DNA of 64,000 bases from assembly GCF_902477725.1 (NCBI RefSeq), contig NZ_CABSIF010000008.1:124001-188000 (forward strand), given 5' to 3'. Positions within the stretch are counted from its first letter, which is position 1. Each line of letters starts with the position of its first letter. The notes beneath the pieces were generated by a model that saw only the letters and a list, made by a program, of their open reading frames with translations, was not told where the DNA came from and did not search any database. A program made the translations under genes and the position numbers. Below are positions 48,183-55,957 of the stretch, piece by piece. This stretch comes from an uncultured Desulfovibrio sp. (GTDB lineage: Bacteria > Desulfobacterota > Desulfovibrionia > Desulfovibrionales > Desulfovibrionaceae).

Positions 48183-49922
48183 ATGGTTGCACTATTGGTA
48201 CGCATTCTTCTGGCGCTCCTGCTTCTTCCTGCTGCTGTTTCAAACACCGCGGCAGTGGAATATAGTGAAAATGATACATCCGCAGATCCCCCCGGGGTTC
48301 TGCGCTCCTTGCTTGTTGGTGGTGACCGTGACTACCCGCCCTATGAATTCCTCGACAAAAGCGGCAAGCCCGCCGGATTCAATGTTGACCTGACCCGTGC
48401 GGTCGCAGAAACAATGGGTATGCAGGTTGAGTTCCGCCTCGGCGGCTGGTCTTCTGAACTGGCAGCTCTCAAACGGGGAGATCTGGACATGCTTCAGGGG
48501 ATGACCTCTTCCGAAGATCGTTCCAGGTATTTGGATTTCGTTCCGCATACCATTGTCAACCATGCCATCTTTGCGCGCAGGGACACTCCTCCGGTTTCTT
48601 CACTCGATGAGCTTGAGGGAAAAAAAGTTATAGTCCATCGAGCTGGCTACATGAATGAGGTGTTGGCCTCCAAAGGGTTTGCACAGGATCTGATTCTTAC
48701 AGACACCCCTGCCGACGGGCTGCGTCTGTTGGCCTCTGGCCAGGGCGAATACGCCGTAGTGGCTGTTTTGCCTGGCAATTACATTATCCGGGAAAACAAA
48801 CTGCACAACCTTTACGTTGTGGTCAGTTCTGTGGCGTCGGTGCGCTATGGGTACGCAGCGCTTAAGGGCAATGAAATGCTCATGTCCCGTCTGAGCGAAG
48901 GATTGGCCATCCTGCGTGAAACCGGGCGCTATCAGACGATTCACGACAAATGGCTGGGAGTGCTGGAGACCGGGAAAGTTCGGTGGGAGACAGTGGCCCT
49001 GTATGCCGGGGCGATTATTGTGCCCCTGCTGATAGTGCTTGGTGGTGTGGTGCTGTGGACGCATATTCTGCGCAAGCAGGTGGCGCAGCGTACCCGCTCG
49101 CTGAGCATGGCGCTTGATGAACTTTCGCGTAACCAGCGCCAACTGGTGCAGGCCGATAAAATGGCGGCATTGGGCATACTTGTGTCTGGTGTTGCCCATG
49201 AAATAAATAATCCCAATGGACTGATCCTTCTTAATATTCCAATTCTTCGCAGAGTATTGGCCGATGTGACGCGCATGCTTGATGAACTGCGTGAGCGCGA
49301 AGGATCGTTTACACTGGGCGGCATTTCTTATGAGCGCATGCGCAACGAACTGCCCATGATGCTCGACGAAATGCAGGAAGGCGCGTTGCGGATAAAGCGC
49401 ATTGTTAATGATCTTAAAGATTTCGCACGGCGTGAAGAAGGGGTGGGGAAGTCCCTCATCGACATAAACGATGCCTCGCGCAAGGCCGTGCGCCTTGTTG
49501 AATCCACCATCCGCAAGCACACCGACCACTTTTCCGCCAGTTACGAGGACGATTTGCCCTTTGTGTGGGGCAGCTCGCAACGCATAGAGCAGGTTGTGGT
49601 CAATCTGGTGCTCAATGCCTGTCAGGCCCTGCCGGACAAGTCGCGGGCGATTGCCATAACCACGCACTACGACCCGGTAAAGGCTGTTGTTGATTTGTGC
49701 GTGCGGGATGAGGGAACAGGCATCAATCCTGAACAGCTGCAGCATCTGACGGACCCTTTTTTTACCACCAAGCGTGAAACCGGGGGCACAGGGCTGGGGC
49801 TGTCCGTCTCCGCGGGCATTCTGAAAGAACACGGCGGTACGCTGACTTTTGAATCATGCCCGGGGTGCTGGACCAAAGCCTCACTGACAATTCCTGCGGC
49901 CAAGGAGAACTGCGACCAATGA
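48183..49922 (+). CDS. Sensor histidine kinase with periplasmic solute-binding domain
   Basis: A membrane kinase of 579 aa. The signal peptide (about 1-24) is followed by a periplasmic type 3 solute-binding domain (about 36-265; DYPPYEFLDKSGKPAGFNVD and LKRGDLDMLQGMTSSEDR). A membrane helix lies near 275-296. The HisKA box is LVSGVAHEINNPNGL with the phospho-acceptor His near 339. The ATPase part has NLVLNACQAL, DEGTGI and TGGTGLGLS. The start has AGGAA at five bases. It is encoded between the frd and fumarase operons and overlaps its response regulator. The ligand is probably a C4-dicarboxylate or related amino acid; this is inference from context. Confidence 0.92.
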   Translation: MVALLVRILLALLLLPAAVSNTAAVEYSENDTSADPPGVLRSLLVGGDRDYPPYEFLDKSGKPAGFNVDLTRAVAETMGMQVEFRLGGWSSELAALKRGDLDMLQGMTSSEDRSRYLDFVPHTIVNHAIFARRDTPPVSSLDELEGKKVIVHRAGYMNEVLASKGFAQDLILTDTPADGLRLLASGQGEYAVVAVLPGNYIIRENKLHNLYVVVSSVASVRYGYAALKGNEMLMSRLSEGLAILRETGRYQTIHDKWLGVLETGKVRWETVALYAGAIIVPLLIVLGGVVLWTHILRKQVAQRTRSLSMALDELSRNQRQLVQADKMAALGILVSGVAHEINNPNGLILLNIPILRRVLADVTRMLDELREREGSFTLGGISYERMRNELPMMLDEMQEGALRIKRIVNDLKDFARREEGVGKSLIDINDASRKAVRLVESTIRKHTDHFSASYEDDLPFVWGSSQRIEQVVVNLVLNACQALPDKSRAIAITTHYDPVKAVVDLCVRDEGTGINPEQLQHLTDPFFTTKRETGGTGLGLSVSAGILKEHGGTLTFESCPGCWTKASLTIPAAKENCDQ

Positions 49923-51340
49923 ACTCTGCCCTTAATCCGGATTTCGGTATTCTCATAGTGGATGACGAGCCCGCATGGTTGCGGGCCCTTTCGCTGACGC
50001 TGGAGTCATCGGCAGGCATCACAAATGTCTTTTTGTGTGATGACAGCCGCAAGGCCTTGCCGCTGCTAAGCAAGGGCAATATTGGCCTCGTGATTCTTGA
50101 CCTGACCATGCCCCATATTTCCGGCGAGGAGATTTTGGCCTCCATTGCCGAGCAGTTTCCTGAAACTGCCTGTATCATCATCAGCGGGGTCAGCCAGCTG
50201 GACACTGCCGTGCGCTGCATGAAGCTTGGCGCGTTTGACTACTACATCAAGACCGATGAGGAAGACCGCATTGTGGGCGGCGTGCAGCGCGCCATACGGA
50301 TGCTAGAACTGCGCAGGGAAAATCTTGAAGTAAAAAGCAGGCTCGTAGCGGGAGGGGCACAGCACCCTGAAGCCTTTGCCTCCATTATCACCCGTTCATG
50401 GGCAATGCACGGCGTTTTCGCCTACATTGAAGCTGTCGCCAAAAGCCCCCAGCCCCTGCTTGTGACTGGTGAATCTGGCGTCGGGAAGGAAAACCTGGTT
50501 GCGGCGGCCCATGCCATCAGCGGGCGTGACGGTCCATTGGTGGCTGTTAATGTTGCCGGGCTTGATGATGCCGTTTTTGCCGATACGCTTTTTGGGCATG
50601 TGCGCGGCGCGTACACCGGAGCGGCTACACCGCGTAAAGGCATGATAGAAGAGGCCGCCGGGGGTACGCTCTTTCTTGACGAAATAGGCGACCTTTCCCT
50701 GTCCTCGCAGGTGAAGCTTTTGCGGTTGCTCCAGGAAGGCGAATATTATCCCTTGGGCGCGGATCAGCCTAAACGTCTGCACGCCCGCATCATTGTGGCC
50801 ACGCACCGTGATTTGGCTGTAGACGAGACAGAGGGACGTTTTCGGCGCGATCTGTACTTTCGCTTGCGCACCCACCATGTGCATATTCCGCCACTGCGCG
50901 AACGCGCTGAAGACATCGGCCTTTTGATGCGGCATTTTCTTGCAGAAGCAGCCAGAACCATGGGCAAAACTGCGCCTGACATTCCTTCAGGTCTGGAAGA
51001 ATATCTGTCGGCATATGCCTTCCCCGGAAATGTACGCGAGCTACGGGCCATGATTTATGATGCAGTAAGCCTCAGCAACGGCCCGGAATTGTCTACCATC
51101 GGCATTCAGGCCATTGTCGGATGCAACTCTTCACACTTGGCATCCCTTGAGGCCACAGGTAATCCCTTTGCCGTGTGCGAGCATTTGCCCAGCCTTGCCG
51201 AGGCGGACAAGCTGCTGATTTCCGAAGCAATGCTCAGGGCTGGGGGAAATCAGACCATGGCCGCTCGCTTATTGGGCATCTCTCAGCCTGCTCTTTCCAA
51301 AAGACTCAAATCATCTCGGGAAGTTGCTGACCAGAGCTGA
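49919..51340 (+). CDS. NtrC-family sigma-54-dependent response regulator
   Basis: A transcription activator of 473 aa. The receiver domain has Asp15/Asp16 and the phospho-acceptor Asp61 (VILDLTMPH). The AAA+ domain has Walker A TGESGVGKE near residue 183, the sigma-54 contact loop GAYTGA near 234 (usually GAFTGA), Walker B GGTLFLDEIGD and FRRDLYFRL. A Fis-type helix-turn-helix ends it (GGNQTMAARLLGISQPALSKRL). ATG 49919 follows AAGGAG and overlaps the kinase stop as ATGA. Targets are probably the sigma-54 promoters at 43120 and 51547. Confidence 0.94.
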   Translation: MNSALNPDFGILIVDDEPAWLRALSLTLESSAGITNVFLCDDSRKALPLLSKGNIGLVILDLTMPHISGEEILASIAEQFPETACIIISGVSQLDTAVRCMKLGAFDYYIKTDEEDRIVGGVQRAIRMLELRRENLEVKSRLVAGGAQHPEAFASIITRSWAMHGVFAYIEAVAKSPQPLLVTGESGVGKENLVAAAHAISGRDGPLVAVNVAGLDDAVFADTLFGHVRGAYTGAATPRKGMIEEAAGGTLFLDEIGDLSLSSQVKLLRLLQEGEYYPLGADQPKRLHARIIVATHRDLAVDETEGRFRRDLYFRLRTHHVHIPPLRERAEDIGLLMRHFLAEAARTMGKTAPDIPSGLEEYLSAYAFPGNVRELRAMIYDAVSLSNGPELSTIGIQAIVGCNSSHLASLEATGNPFAVCEHLPSLAEADKLLISEAMLRAGGNQTMAARLLGISQPALSKRLKSSREVADQS

Positions 51341-51368
51341 CAATCTGCAGTTTTCTGGCTGCGTGACG

Positions 51369-51404
51369 TATAACTTTTAGAATGCTCCAATGCAGCTTGT
51401 TATA
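51369..51404 (+). promoter_or_regulatory. Distal activator-site pair upstream of the fumarase genes
   Basis: TATAAC at 51369-51374 and GTTATA at 51399-51404, with arms 30 bases apart as in the dcuB leader. TATAACTTTTAGAATG is identical in both leaders. The pair is also just 28 bp past the regulator's stop codon. Activator binding is inferred from the duplication. Confidence 0.65.
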
Positions 51405-51448
51405 AAAGACACAAGCAAACGGGGCTGCGGGTTCTCTCTTACTGTTCC

Positions 51449-51487
51449 ATCTCCGCCATAACTTACGTTATGGCGGAGATTTTTTTA
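51449..51487 (+). promoter_or_regulatory. Palindrome upstream of the fumarase genes, activator site and possible terminator
   Basis: A 14-bp perfect stem, ATCTCCGCCATAAC with its complement, has a TTAC centre and is followed by TTTTTTT. The core ATAAC-4-GTTAT is shared with the dcuB leader at the same distance (centre about 108 bp before the start of transcription). The T tract means it can also terminate the kinase/regulator message. Confidence 0.68.
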
Positions 51488-51546
51488 TAGGGGTTGGATG
51501 TTTTAAAAAGTATTACATTTAAGATTGTTACAAAAAAATTGGACTA

Positions 51547-51561
51547 TGGCATCAAACATGC
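51547..51561 (+). promoter_or_regulatory. Sigma-54 (-24/-12) promoter of the fumarase genes
   Basis: TGGCATCAAACATGC has the GG (51548-51549) and GC (51560-51561) spacing of a sigma-54 promoter and differs from the dcuB promoter at only two positions. Transcription would start near 51573, giving a leader of about 224 bases. The leader contains a stem-loop with arms ATGCAGG/CCTGCAT at 51600-51632. Confidence 0.75.
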
Positions 51562-51796
51562 TTTTCCACATTATCAATCTTGCGCTGCATATATCGGTAA
51601 TGCAGGACGCTTTTGCATCATTCGCCCTGCATGATTGGGATGTTACTCGGCCCCGGTGAGCAACAAAAACAATGGAACGGAAAAAAGCATCGGCGAGTTA
51701 AGCAGGAATCCTGATTTCCCAAGGTGATTATGCGTACTCGTGCAGCTACCTTTTGCTGATAACCTTTTTGCAACCTTAACGGAGCGCGAAAACAAT

Positions 51797-52636
51797 ATGC
51801 GAACTATACCAAGACAAATGATAGTGGACACTGTGGCTTCCATGTGCATGGCGGCAGGTCGCTATTTGCCAGATGACGTTCTGGATGCACTGGCAAAGGC
51901 CGAAAAGAGCGAATCCCTGGAATCCGCCAGGGGAATTCTGGCGCAACTGGTGGACAATGCGGCCCTCTCCTCCAAAACAGGTTTGCCCCTCTGCCAGGAC
52001 TGCGGCCTTGGCGTGTTTTTTGTTGAAGCAGGGGAAGACGTGCGTGTGGAGGGCGGCACCCTGCGCGAAGCAATCAACGCAGGCATGGTACAGGGATACA
52101 AGGACGGCTTTTTGCGCAAATCCACGTGCGACCCCTTTACCCGTCAGAATGTGGGCGACAACTCCCCTGCCATTATCCATTTTGACCTTGTTCCCGGTGA
52201 CAAAATCAAGATCACCATGATGGCCAAGGGGGGCGGTTCCGAGAATATGTCGCGCGTCACCATGCTGGCTCCGGCGCAAGGGTGGAAAGGCATTCGCGAA
52301 TTTGTCATCCGGCGCGTTGCGGAATCTGGTTCCAATCCGTGCCCGCCTATTCTGGTGGGCGTGGGCATTGGTGGAAACTTTGAGCTGGCCGCTATCAACG
52401 CCAAAAAGGCTCTCATGCGAGAAGTGGATGATGTTCACCCTGATCCCAAGGTCGCCGGAATGGAAGCCGATTTGCTGCAATCCATAAACCGCCTGGGCAT
52501 CGGCCCCATGGGGCTTGGCGGCGATACCACCTGCCTTGGGGTCAAAATATCTGTCGTTCCCTGTCATCTGGCCAGCCTGCCTCTTGCCGTAAACATTCAG
52601 TGCCACAGCTCTCGCCACAAGGAGGTTACGCTCTAA
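51797..52636 (+). CDS. Class I fumarate hydratase, alpha subunit
   Basis: The iron-sulfur-binding subunit of a two-subunit, oxygen-sensitive fumarase (279 aa), interconverting fumarate and malate. The family pattern includes TGLPLCQDCGLGVFF (cluster Cys), NVGDNSPA, GGGSENMSR and GIGGNFELAA, and the cluster Cys in GGDTTCLGV. It could also be read as an L(+)-tartrate dehydratase alpha subunit; the frd/dcu context favours fumarase. The start at 51797 fits the family N-terminus; GGAG lies 11 bases upstream, rather far. The stop overlaps the beta-subunit start. Confidence 0.92.
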   Translation: MRTIPRQMIVDTVASMCMAAGRYLPDDVLDALAKAEKSESLESARGILAQLVDNAALSSKTGLPLCQDCGLGVFFVEAGEDVRVEGGTLREAINAGMVQGYKDGFLRKSTCDPFTRQNVGDNSPAIIHFDLVPGDKIKITMMAKGGGSENMSRVTMLAPAQGWKGIREFVIRRVAESGSNPCPPILVGVGIGGNFELAAINAKKALMREVDDVHPDPKVAGMEADLLQSINRLGIGPMGLGGDTTCLGVKISVVPCHLASLPLAVNIQCHSSRHKEVTL

Positions 52637-53196
52637 TGTCCGAACATTATTTGACCACTCCGCTTTCTGATGAAGCAGTGGAACAGTTGCGTATTGGCGA
52701 TACCGTGTATTTGACAGGCGTCATCTATACGGGGCGCGATGCCGCTCACAAGCGCCTTGTGGAAGCTCTGGACGCAGGGCACCCCCTGCCCTTCGACCCC
52801 AAGGGCGCAGTTATCTATTATGTTGGGCCGTCTCCTGCCATTCCCGGCTACGCCATCGGCGCAGCAGGGCCGACCACCAGCTACCGCATGGATTCCTATG
52901 CGCCGCGCCTGATGGAACAGGGCCTCAAGGGAATGATAGGCAAGGGTATGCGCTCGGCCGACGTGAAAAAATCCATGGTCGAGCACAAGGCCGTGTATCT
53001 GGGCGCAACGGGCGGAGCGGGCGCGCTGCTGAGTGTGCGCATCAAGGAAGCCAGGGTTATCGCCTATGATGATCTGGGGCCTGAAGCCATTCGTGAACTT
53101 GTGGTGGAAAATTTCCCGGTTATTGTCATAAATGACTGTCGCGGAGGCGACCAGTACGCAGTTCCAAAACTGGAAGAGGCGCTGGGACAAGCGTAA
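52636..53196 (+). CDS. Class I fumarate hydratase, beta subunit
   Basis: The second subunit of the fumarase (186 aa), equivalent to the C-terminal domain of single-chain class I fumarases. Motifs are GDTVYLTGVIYTGRDAAHKR, GPTTSYRMDSYAPRL and GKGMRS. The ATG overlaps the alpha stop (TAATG), and AAGGAGG ten bases before it supports this start. Together with the alpha subunit, DcuB and FrdCAB it completes malate-to-succinate conversion. Confidence 0.93.
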   Translation: MSEHYLTTPLSDEAVEQLRIGDTVYLTGVIYTGRDAAHKRLVEALDAGHPLPFDPKGAVIYYVGPSPAIPGYAIGAAGPTTSYRMDSYAPRLMEQGLKGMIGKGMRSADVKKSMVEHKAVYLGATGGAGALLSVRIKEARVIAYDDLGPEAIRELVVENFPVIVINDCRGGDQYAVPKLEEALGQA

Positions 53197-53238
53197 AAAG
53201 ACGTTGCAGTAACGCTGCTACATGCCGGAGATTTTTTT

Positions 53239-53270
53239 GCGGCATCGATGGATTTGTCTGTCGATGCCGC
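53239..53270 (+). other. Stem-loop downstream of the fumarase genes
   Basis: A 10-bp perfect stem, GCGGCATCGA/TCGATGCCGC, has a 12-base loop, 42 bp after the beta-subunit stop. The T run precedes the hairpin rather than following it, so it is not a textbook intrinsic terminator but may mark the 3' end. Confidence 0.5.
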
Positions 53271-53317
53271 GCCAGCGGCCCACTAACACCAATGCAGACC
53301 TTTGACCTGCCTGTTGA

Positions 53318-53515
53318 GATAAAAAGGCTTGTACCGAGGCCAAGGTGAAACCATTTTGGTTTCAGGCCATCCCGCATCTGGCTGCCGCCATTTTCTAGCC
53401 CAGGGGTAAGAACCTCTTTGCCATCCAGCACGCCCTGCGACACGAAAAACAGACAACCACGGGCAAATATCTGCACATCCTTGGAGCATTCGCGGAAGTT
53501 TCGGATGTGCCTTGA
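53318..53515 (+). pseudogene. Tyrosine recombinase/integrase C-terminal remnant
   Basis: In frame from 53345 the sequence reads KPFWFQAIPHLAAAIF, a TAG stop, then KNLFAIQHALRHEKQTTTGK and YLHILG, ending at TGA 53513-53515. This is the C-terminal catalytic layout of a phage-type tyrosine recombinase, usually PFGFHAIRH...I...LRHK..TT..YL. The catalytic Arg of the HxxR-equivalent position has become Pro, and an internal stop and an upstream frameshift are present. It is clearly inactive. It lies between the fumarase genes and the two-partner secretion locus, marking a past insertion. Confidence 0.65.
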
Positions 53516-53833
53516 GCGCATTGGCAAGCCGTGGGCCTGACGCCCTCCCCTTCTACCCTTCCGCGCTTTTACGGAAAAAGTAACCTGCACACGTTAAGCC
53601 ACTTTTTGTTCTGCATGCCCTGTTGACCCACAGGAAACCTGCCCGAACGATTTTTAAAGTCCCATGCTGTTTTTGGCTAGCGGGCTCAATATCTAAACAG
53701 CGATAGCACGGGGACTGTCGCCGACATAAAGCACAAGTTTTTGCGGCATAGACCAACACCTTTGTCAGGCGGCTTCACATAAGCCGCAGTGCTTGTGGCC
53801 CCTTGTCACCACTCTAAATCCCACATGCATTGA
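53516..53833. other. Intergenic sequence with no intact gene
   Basis: Short frames on both strands show no complete gene. A minus-strand stretch near 53690-53750 reads MPQKLVLYVGDSPRAIAV before a stop, which looks like the start of a small mobile-element protein that has decayed, but I cannot name it. Confidence 0.4.
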
Positions 53834-53869
53834 AGCAAGCCCGCAGACGCACAGCCTGGCGGGCTTGCT
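53834..53869 (+). terminator. Stem-loop upstream of the secretion locus
   Basis: An 11-bp perfect stem, AGCAAGCCCGC with its complement, has a 14-base loop and is followed by ATTCTTG. It has the form of a weak intrinsic terminator. The next 246 bp to the TpsB start are very AT-rich and presumably contain its promoter, which I cannot define. Confidence 0.6.
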
Positions 53870-54115
53870 ATTCTTGTGCATTCATAACAATAAAAACAAA
53901 TTATAACAGTTGTTTGAGATACATTTTAAATCTAGGCCAGCCCTCATTACAGCAAACAGCCGATAATCGAACCGCATTTCCACACATAAATATTCGGGTA
54001 TAAATTTTTATTTGCACTAGTTATTAATAAGTTTCATATACCTATAATAAACCGAGCAATCAACTAATATTTACATATCGTTGCACCTATTATCGATTAT
54101 TAGTATACACCCGCG

Positions 54116-55846
54116 ATGCAAAAAATAGCTGTATGCCTCACGGTGATTCTGTTGTTTATGCAGAATGCTTATGCCGCCGCGCCCATGCCGTCTTTTTCTC
54201 CTGATCGAGCTACAGAGTTACACGATCAGCGTCTGCGAGAGCTGGAAGATAACCAGCGCCGCAGGATGCTTCTTACCCCGCCCACAGAGCAGCCAGAGCC
54301 AATCCAGCCTCCAGCGCTTAAGGAAACTGGCCCCTGCGTACCCATCAAGACAATCAGTGTGGAAGGGGCCACCCTGCTCTCCTCGCGCCAGGTGCGGGCA
54401 ATCACGCAGGCGCACGAGGGGCAATGCCTTACGCTGGGCGGCATCAATACGGTGCTGCAAGAGCTCACCAACGCCTATGTCCAGAAAGGCTATGTGGGTT
54501 CCCGGGCGGTGCTTGAGCCGCAGGATCTTTCACTTGGGGTGCTACACATCCGTGTTATTGAGGGTCGGGTGGAATCTATTGAAATGTCGCCCGGTTCCAC
54601 CATGAACGCCCGCCAGCTCAAAACAATCTTCCCATTTGTCAAAGGCTCTGTTCTCCAGTTGAGGGATATTGAGCAGGGTCTGGATCAGCTCAACCGCCTG
54701 CCTTCCAACCGGGCCACCATGTCCATAGCGCCGGGTTCGCAGGTAGGCGAAAGCAAGGTGGTTATTGATAACGTGCAGGAACGCACGTGGCGGCCCAGTG
54801 TCGGCTTCGACAATCTGGGGCAGGACACGACAGGCCGTGCGGAATACACCCTGGGATTGGAAAAAGACAACTTCATTGGCTGCAACGACCAGTTTTCGTT
54901 CTATTACACAGGTTCCATGCCCCAAGTTTTCGGCCAGTTCAAAAATGACTGGGAAGGCGCGAGCGAGAGCTTCACCGGGCTGTTTTCAATCCCGTTTGGC
55001 TATTGGATTCTCAGCGGCAGCGCCAGCCGCTTCAATTACACCACGCAGATATACGGATTGAATCAGGCCTACACCAGCAGCGGCACCACCTCTGCCATGC
55101 GCCTCGCACTGGACAGGGTTATCTGGCGGGACGGCAACGGCAAGCTCTCTCTGGGCACGTTTATTCAATACAGAGACGTGGAAAACCGCTTTGAAGACGT
55201 GCGTCTTTTGGCCAGCAGCTATCGGCTTACCACCACAGGGCTTGCGGCCAGTTATGTGCGCCGCATACTTGGCGGCGTGCTGACCCTCCAGGCGGAGCAG
55301 ATCTGGGGCGTTCCCAATATGTCATGGAGTGTTCCCGGCCCGGAAACCTCCACCACTCCCCACACGCGGTTCAGCAAAACCACTGGCACGGTCGGCTGGC
55401 AGCGGCCATTCGAGATCGGCCAGCAGCAATGGTCGTGGAATCTTACGGCCTTTGGTCAAACCAGCGAGCAAACCCTGTACGGCGCGGAGCGCCTGTATGT
55501 GGGCAGCCCCTACACTGTGCGCGGATTTCGCGAAACACCCGTGGGCGGTGATTGCGGGGGCTATATGCGCAACGAACTGGCCTGGACTGTTCCGGCAAAG
55601 ATTCTGGAACCTGTGAAAGCCTCACCGCTTGGGCCAGTGCAACTCTACGCGGCCTACGACTACGGGGGCATAAGCCGTGATGGCAAAGACCCCTACGAAT
55701 GGGGCGAGCTGACAGGCATGAGCATCGGCGTGCGCACCAGCGGCAAGCTTTCGGTGCAGGCATCGTGGTCAAAACCGCTGACAGCGCCGGATTACGTGCA
55801 GGATAAGGGCGATGTTTGGTCAGTAAGCGTGCGTTACACCTTTTAA
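54116..55846 (+). CDS. Two-partner secretion outer-membrane transporter (TpsB/CdiB family)
   Basis: A ShlB/FhaC/CdiB-type Omp85 transporter (576 aa). The signal peptide is about 1-21 (ending AYAA). Next come a plug-like helix rich in Arg/Glu and two POTRA domains (about 75-230, starting PIKTISVEGATLLSS). A 16-strand barrel follows with the conserved SPYTVRGFRE motif near residue 465. The chain ends in Phe (SVRYTF), the outer-membrane sorting signal. No ribosome site is obvious before the ATG. It secretes the exoprotein encoded 111 bp downstream. Confidence 0.93.
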   Translation: MQKIAVCLTVILLFMQNAYAAAPMPSFSPDRATELHDQRLRELEDNQRRRMLLTPPTEQPEPIQPPALKETGPCVPIKTISVEGATLLSSRQVRAITQAHEGQCLTLGGINTVLQELTNAYVQKGYVGSRAVLEPQDLSLGVLHIRVIEGRVESIEMSPGSTMNARQLKTIFPFVKGSVLQLRDIEQGLDQLNRLPSNRATMSIAPGSQVGESKVVIDNVQERTWRPSVGFDNLGQDTTGRAEYTLGLEKDNFIGCNDQFSFYYTGSMPQVFGQFKNDWEGASESFTGLFSIPFGYWILSGSASRFNYTTQIYGLNQAYTSSGTTSAMRLALDRVIWRDGNGKLSLGTFIQYRDVENRFEDVRLLASSYRLTTTGLAASYVRRILGGVLTLQAEQIWGVPNMSWSVPGPETSTTPHTRFSKTTGTVGWQRPFEIGQQQWSWNLTAFGQTSEQTLYGAERLYVGSPYTVRGFRETPVGGDCGGYMRNELAWTVPAKILEPVKASPLGPVQLYAAYDYGGISRDGKDPYEWGELTGMSIGVRTSGKLSVQASWSKPLTAPDYVQDKGDVWSVSVRYTF

Positions 55847-55957
55847 CGCCAGCACTGGCAGATGCCGCAGCCACCTGATGCCTGCGGTACGAAGCAGAGC
55901 AACCGTTTGGAATAGCTCAGGCTCAATTTGCCTGATATTTACACTCAGGGAATCATC

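Noticed and set aside
53126..53590. A 154-codon minus-strand frame after the fumarase genes
   Set aside because: It overlaps the 3' end of the beta subunit and runs antisense to the integrase remnant, whose plus-strand reading gives a far better family match.
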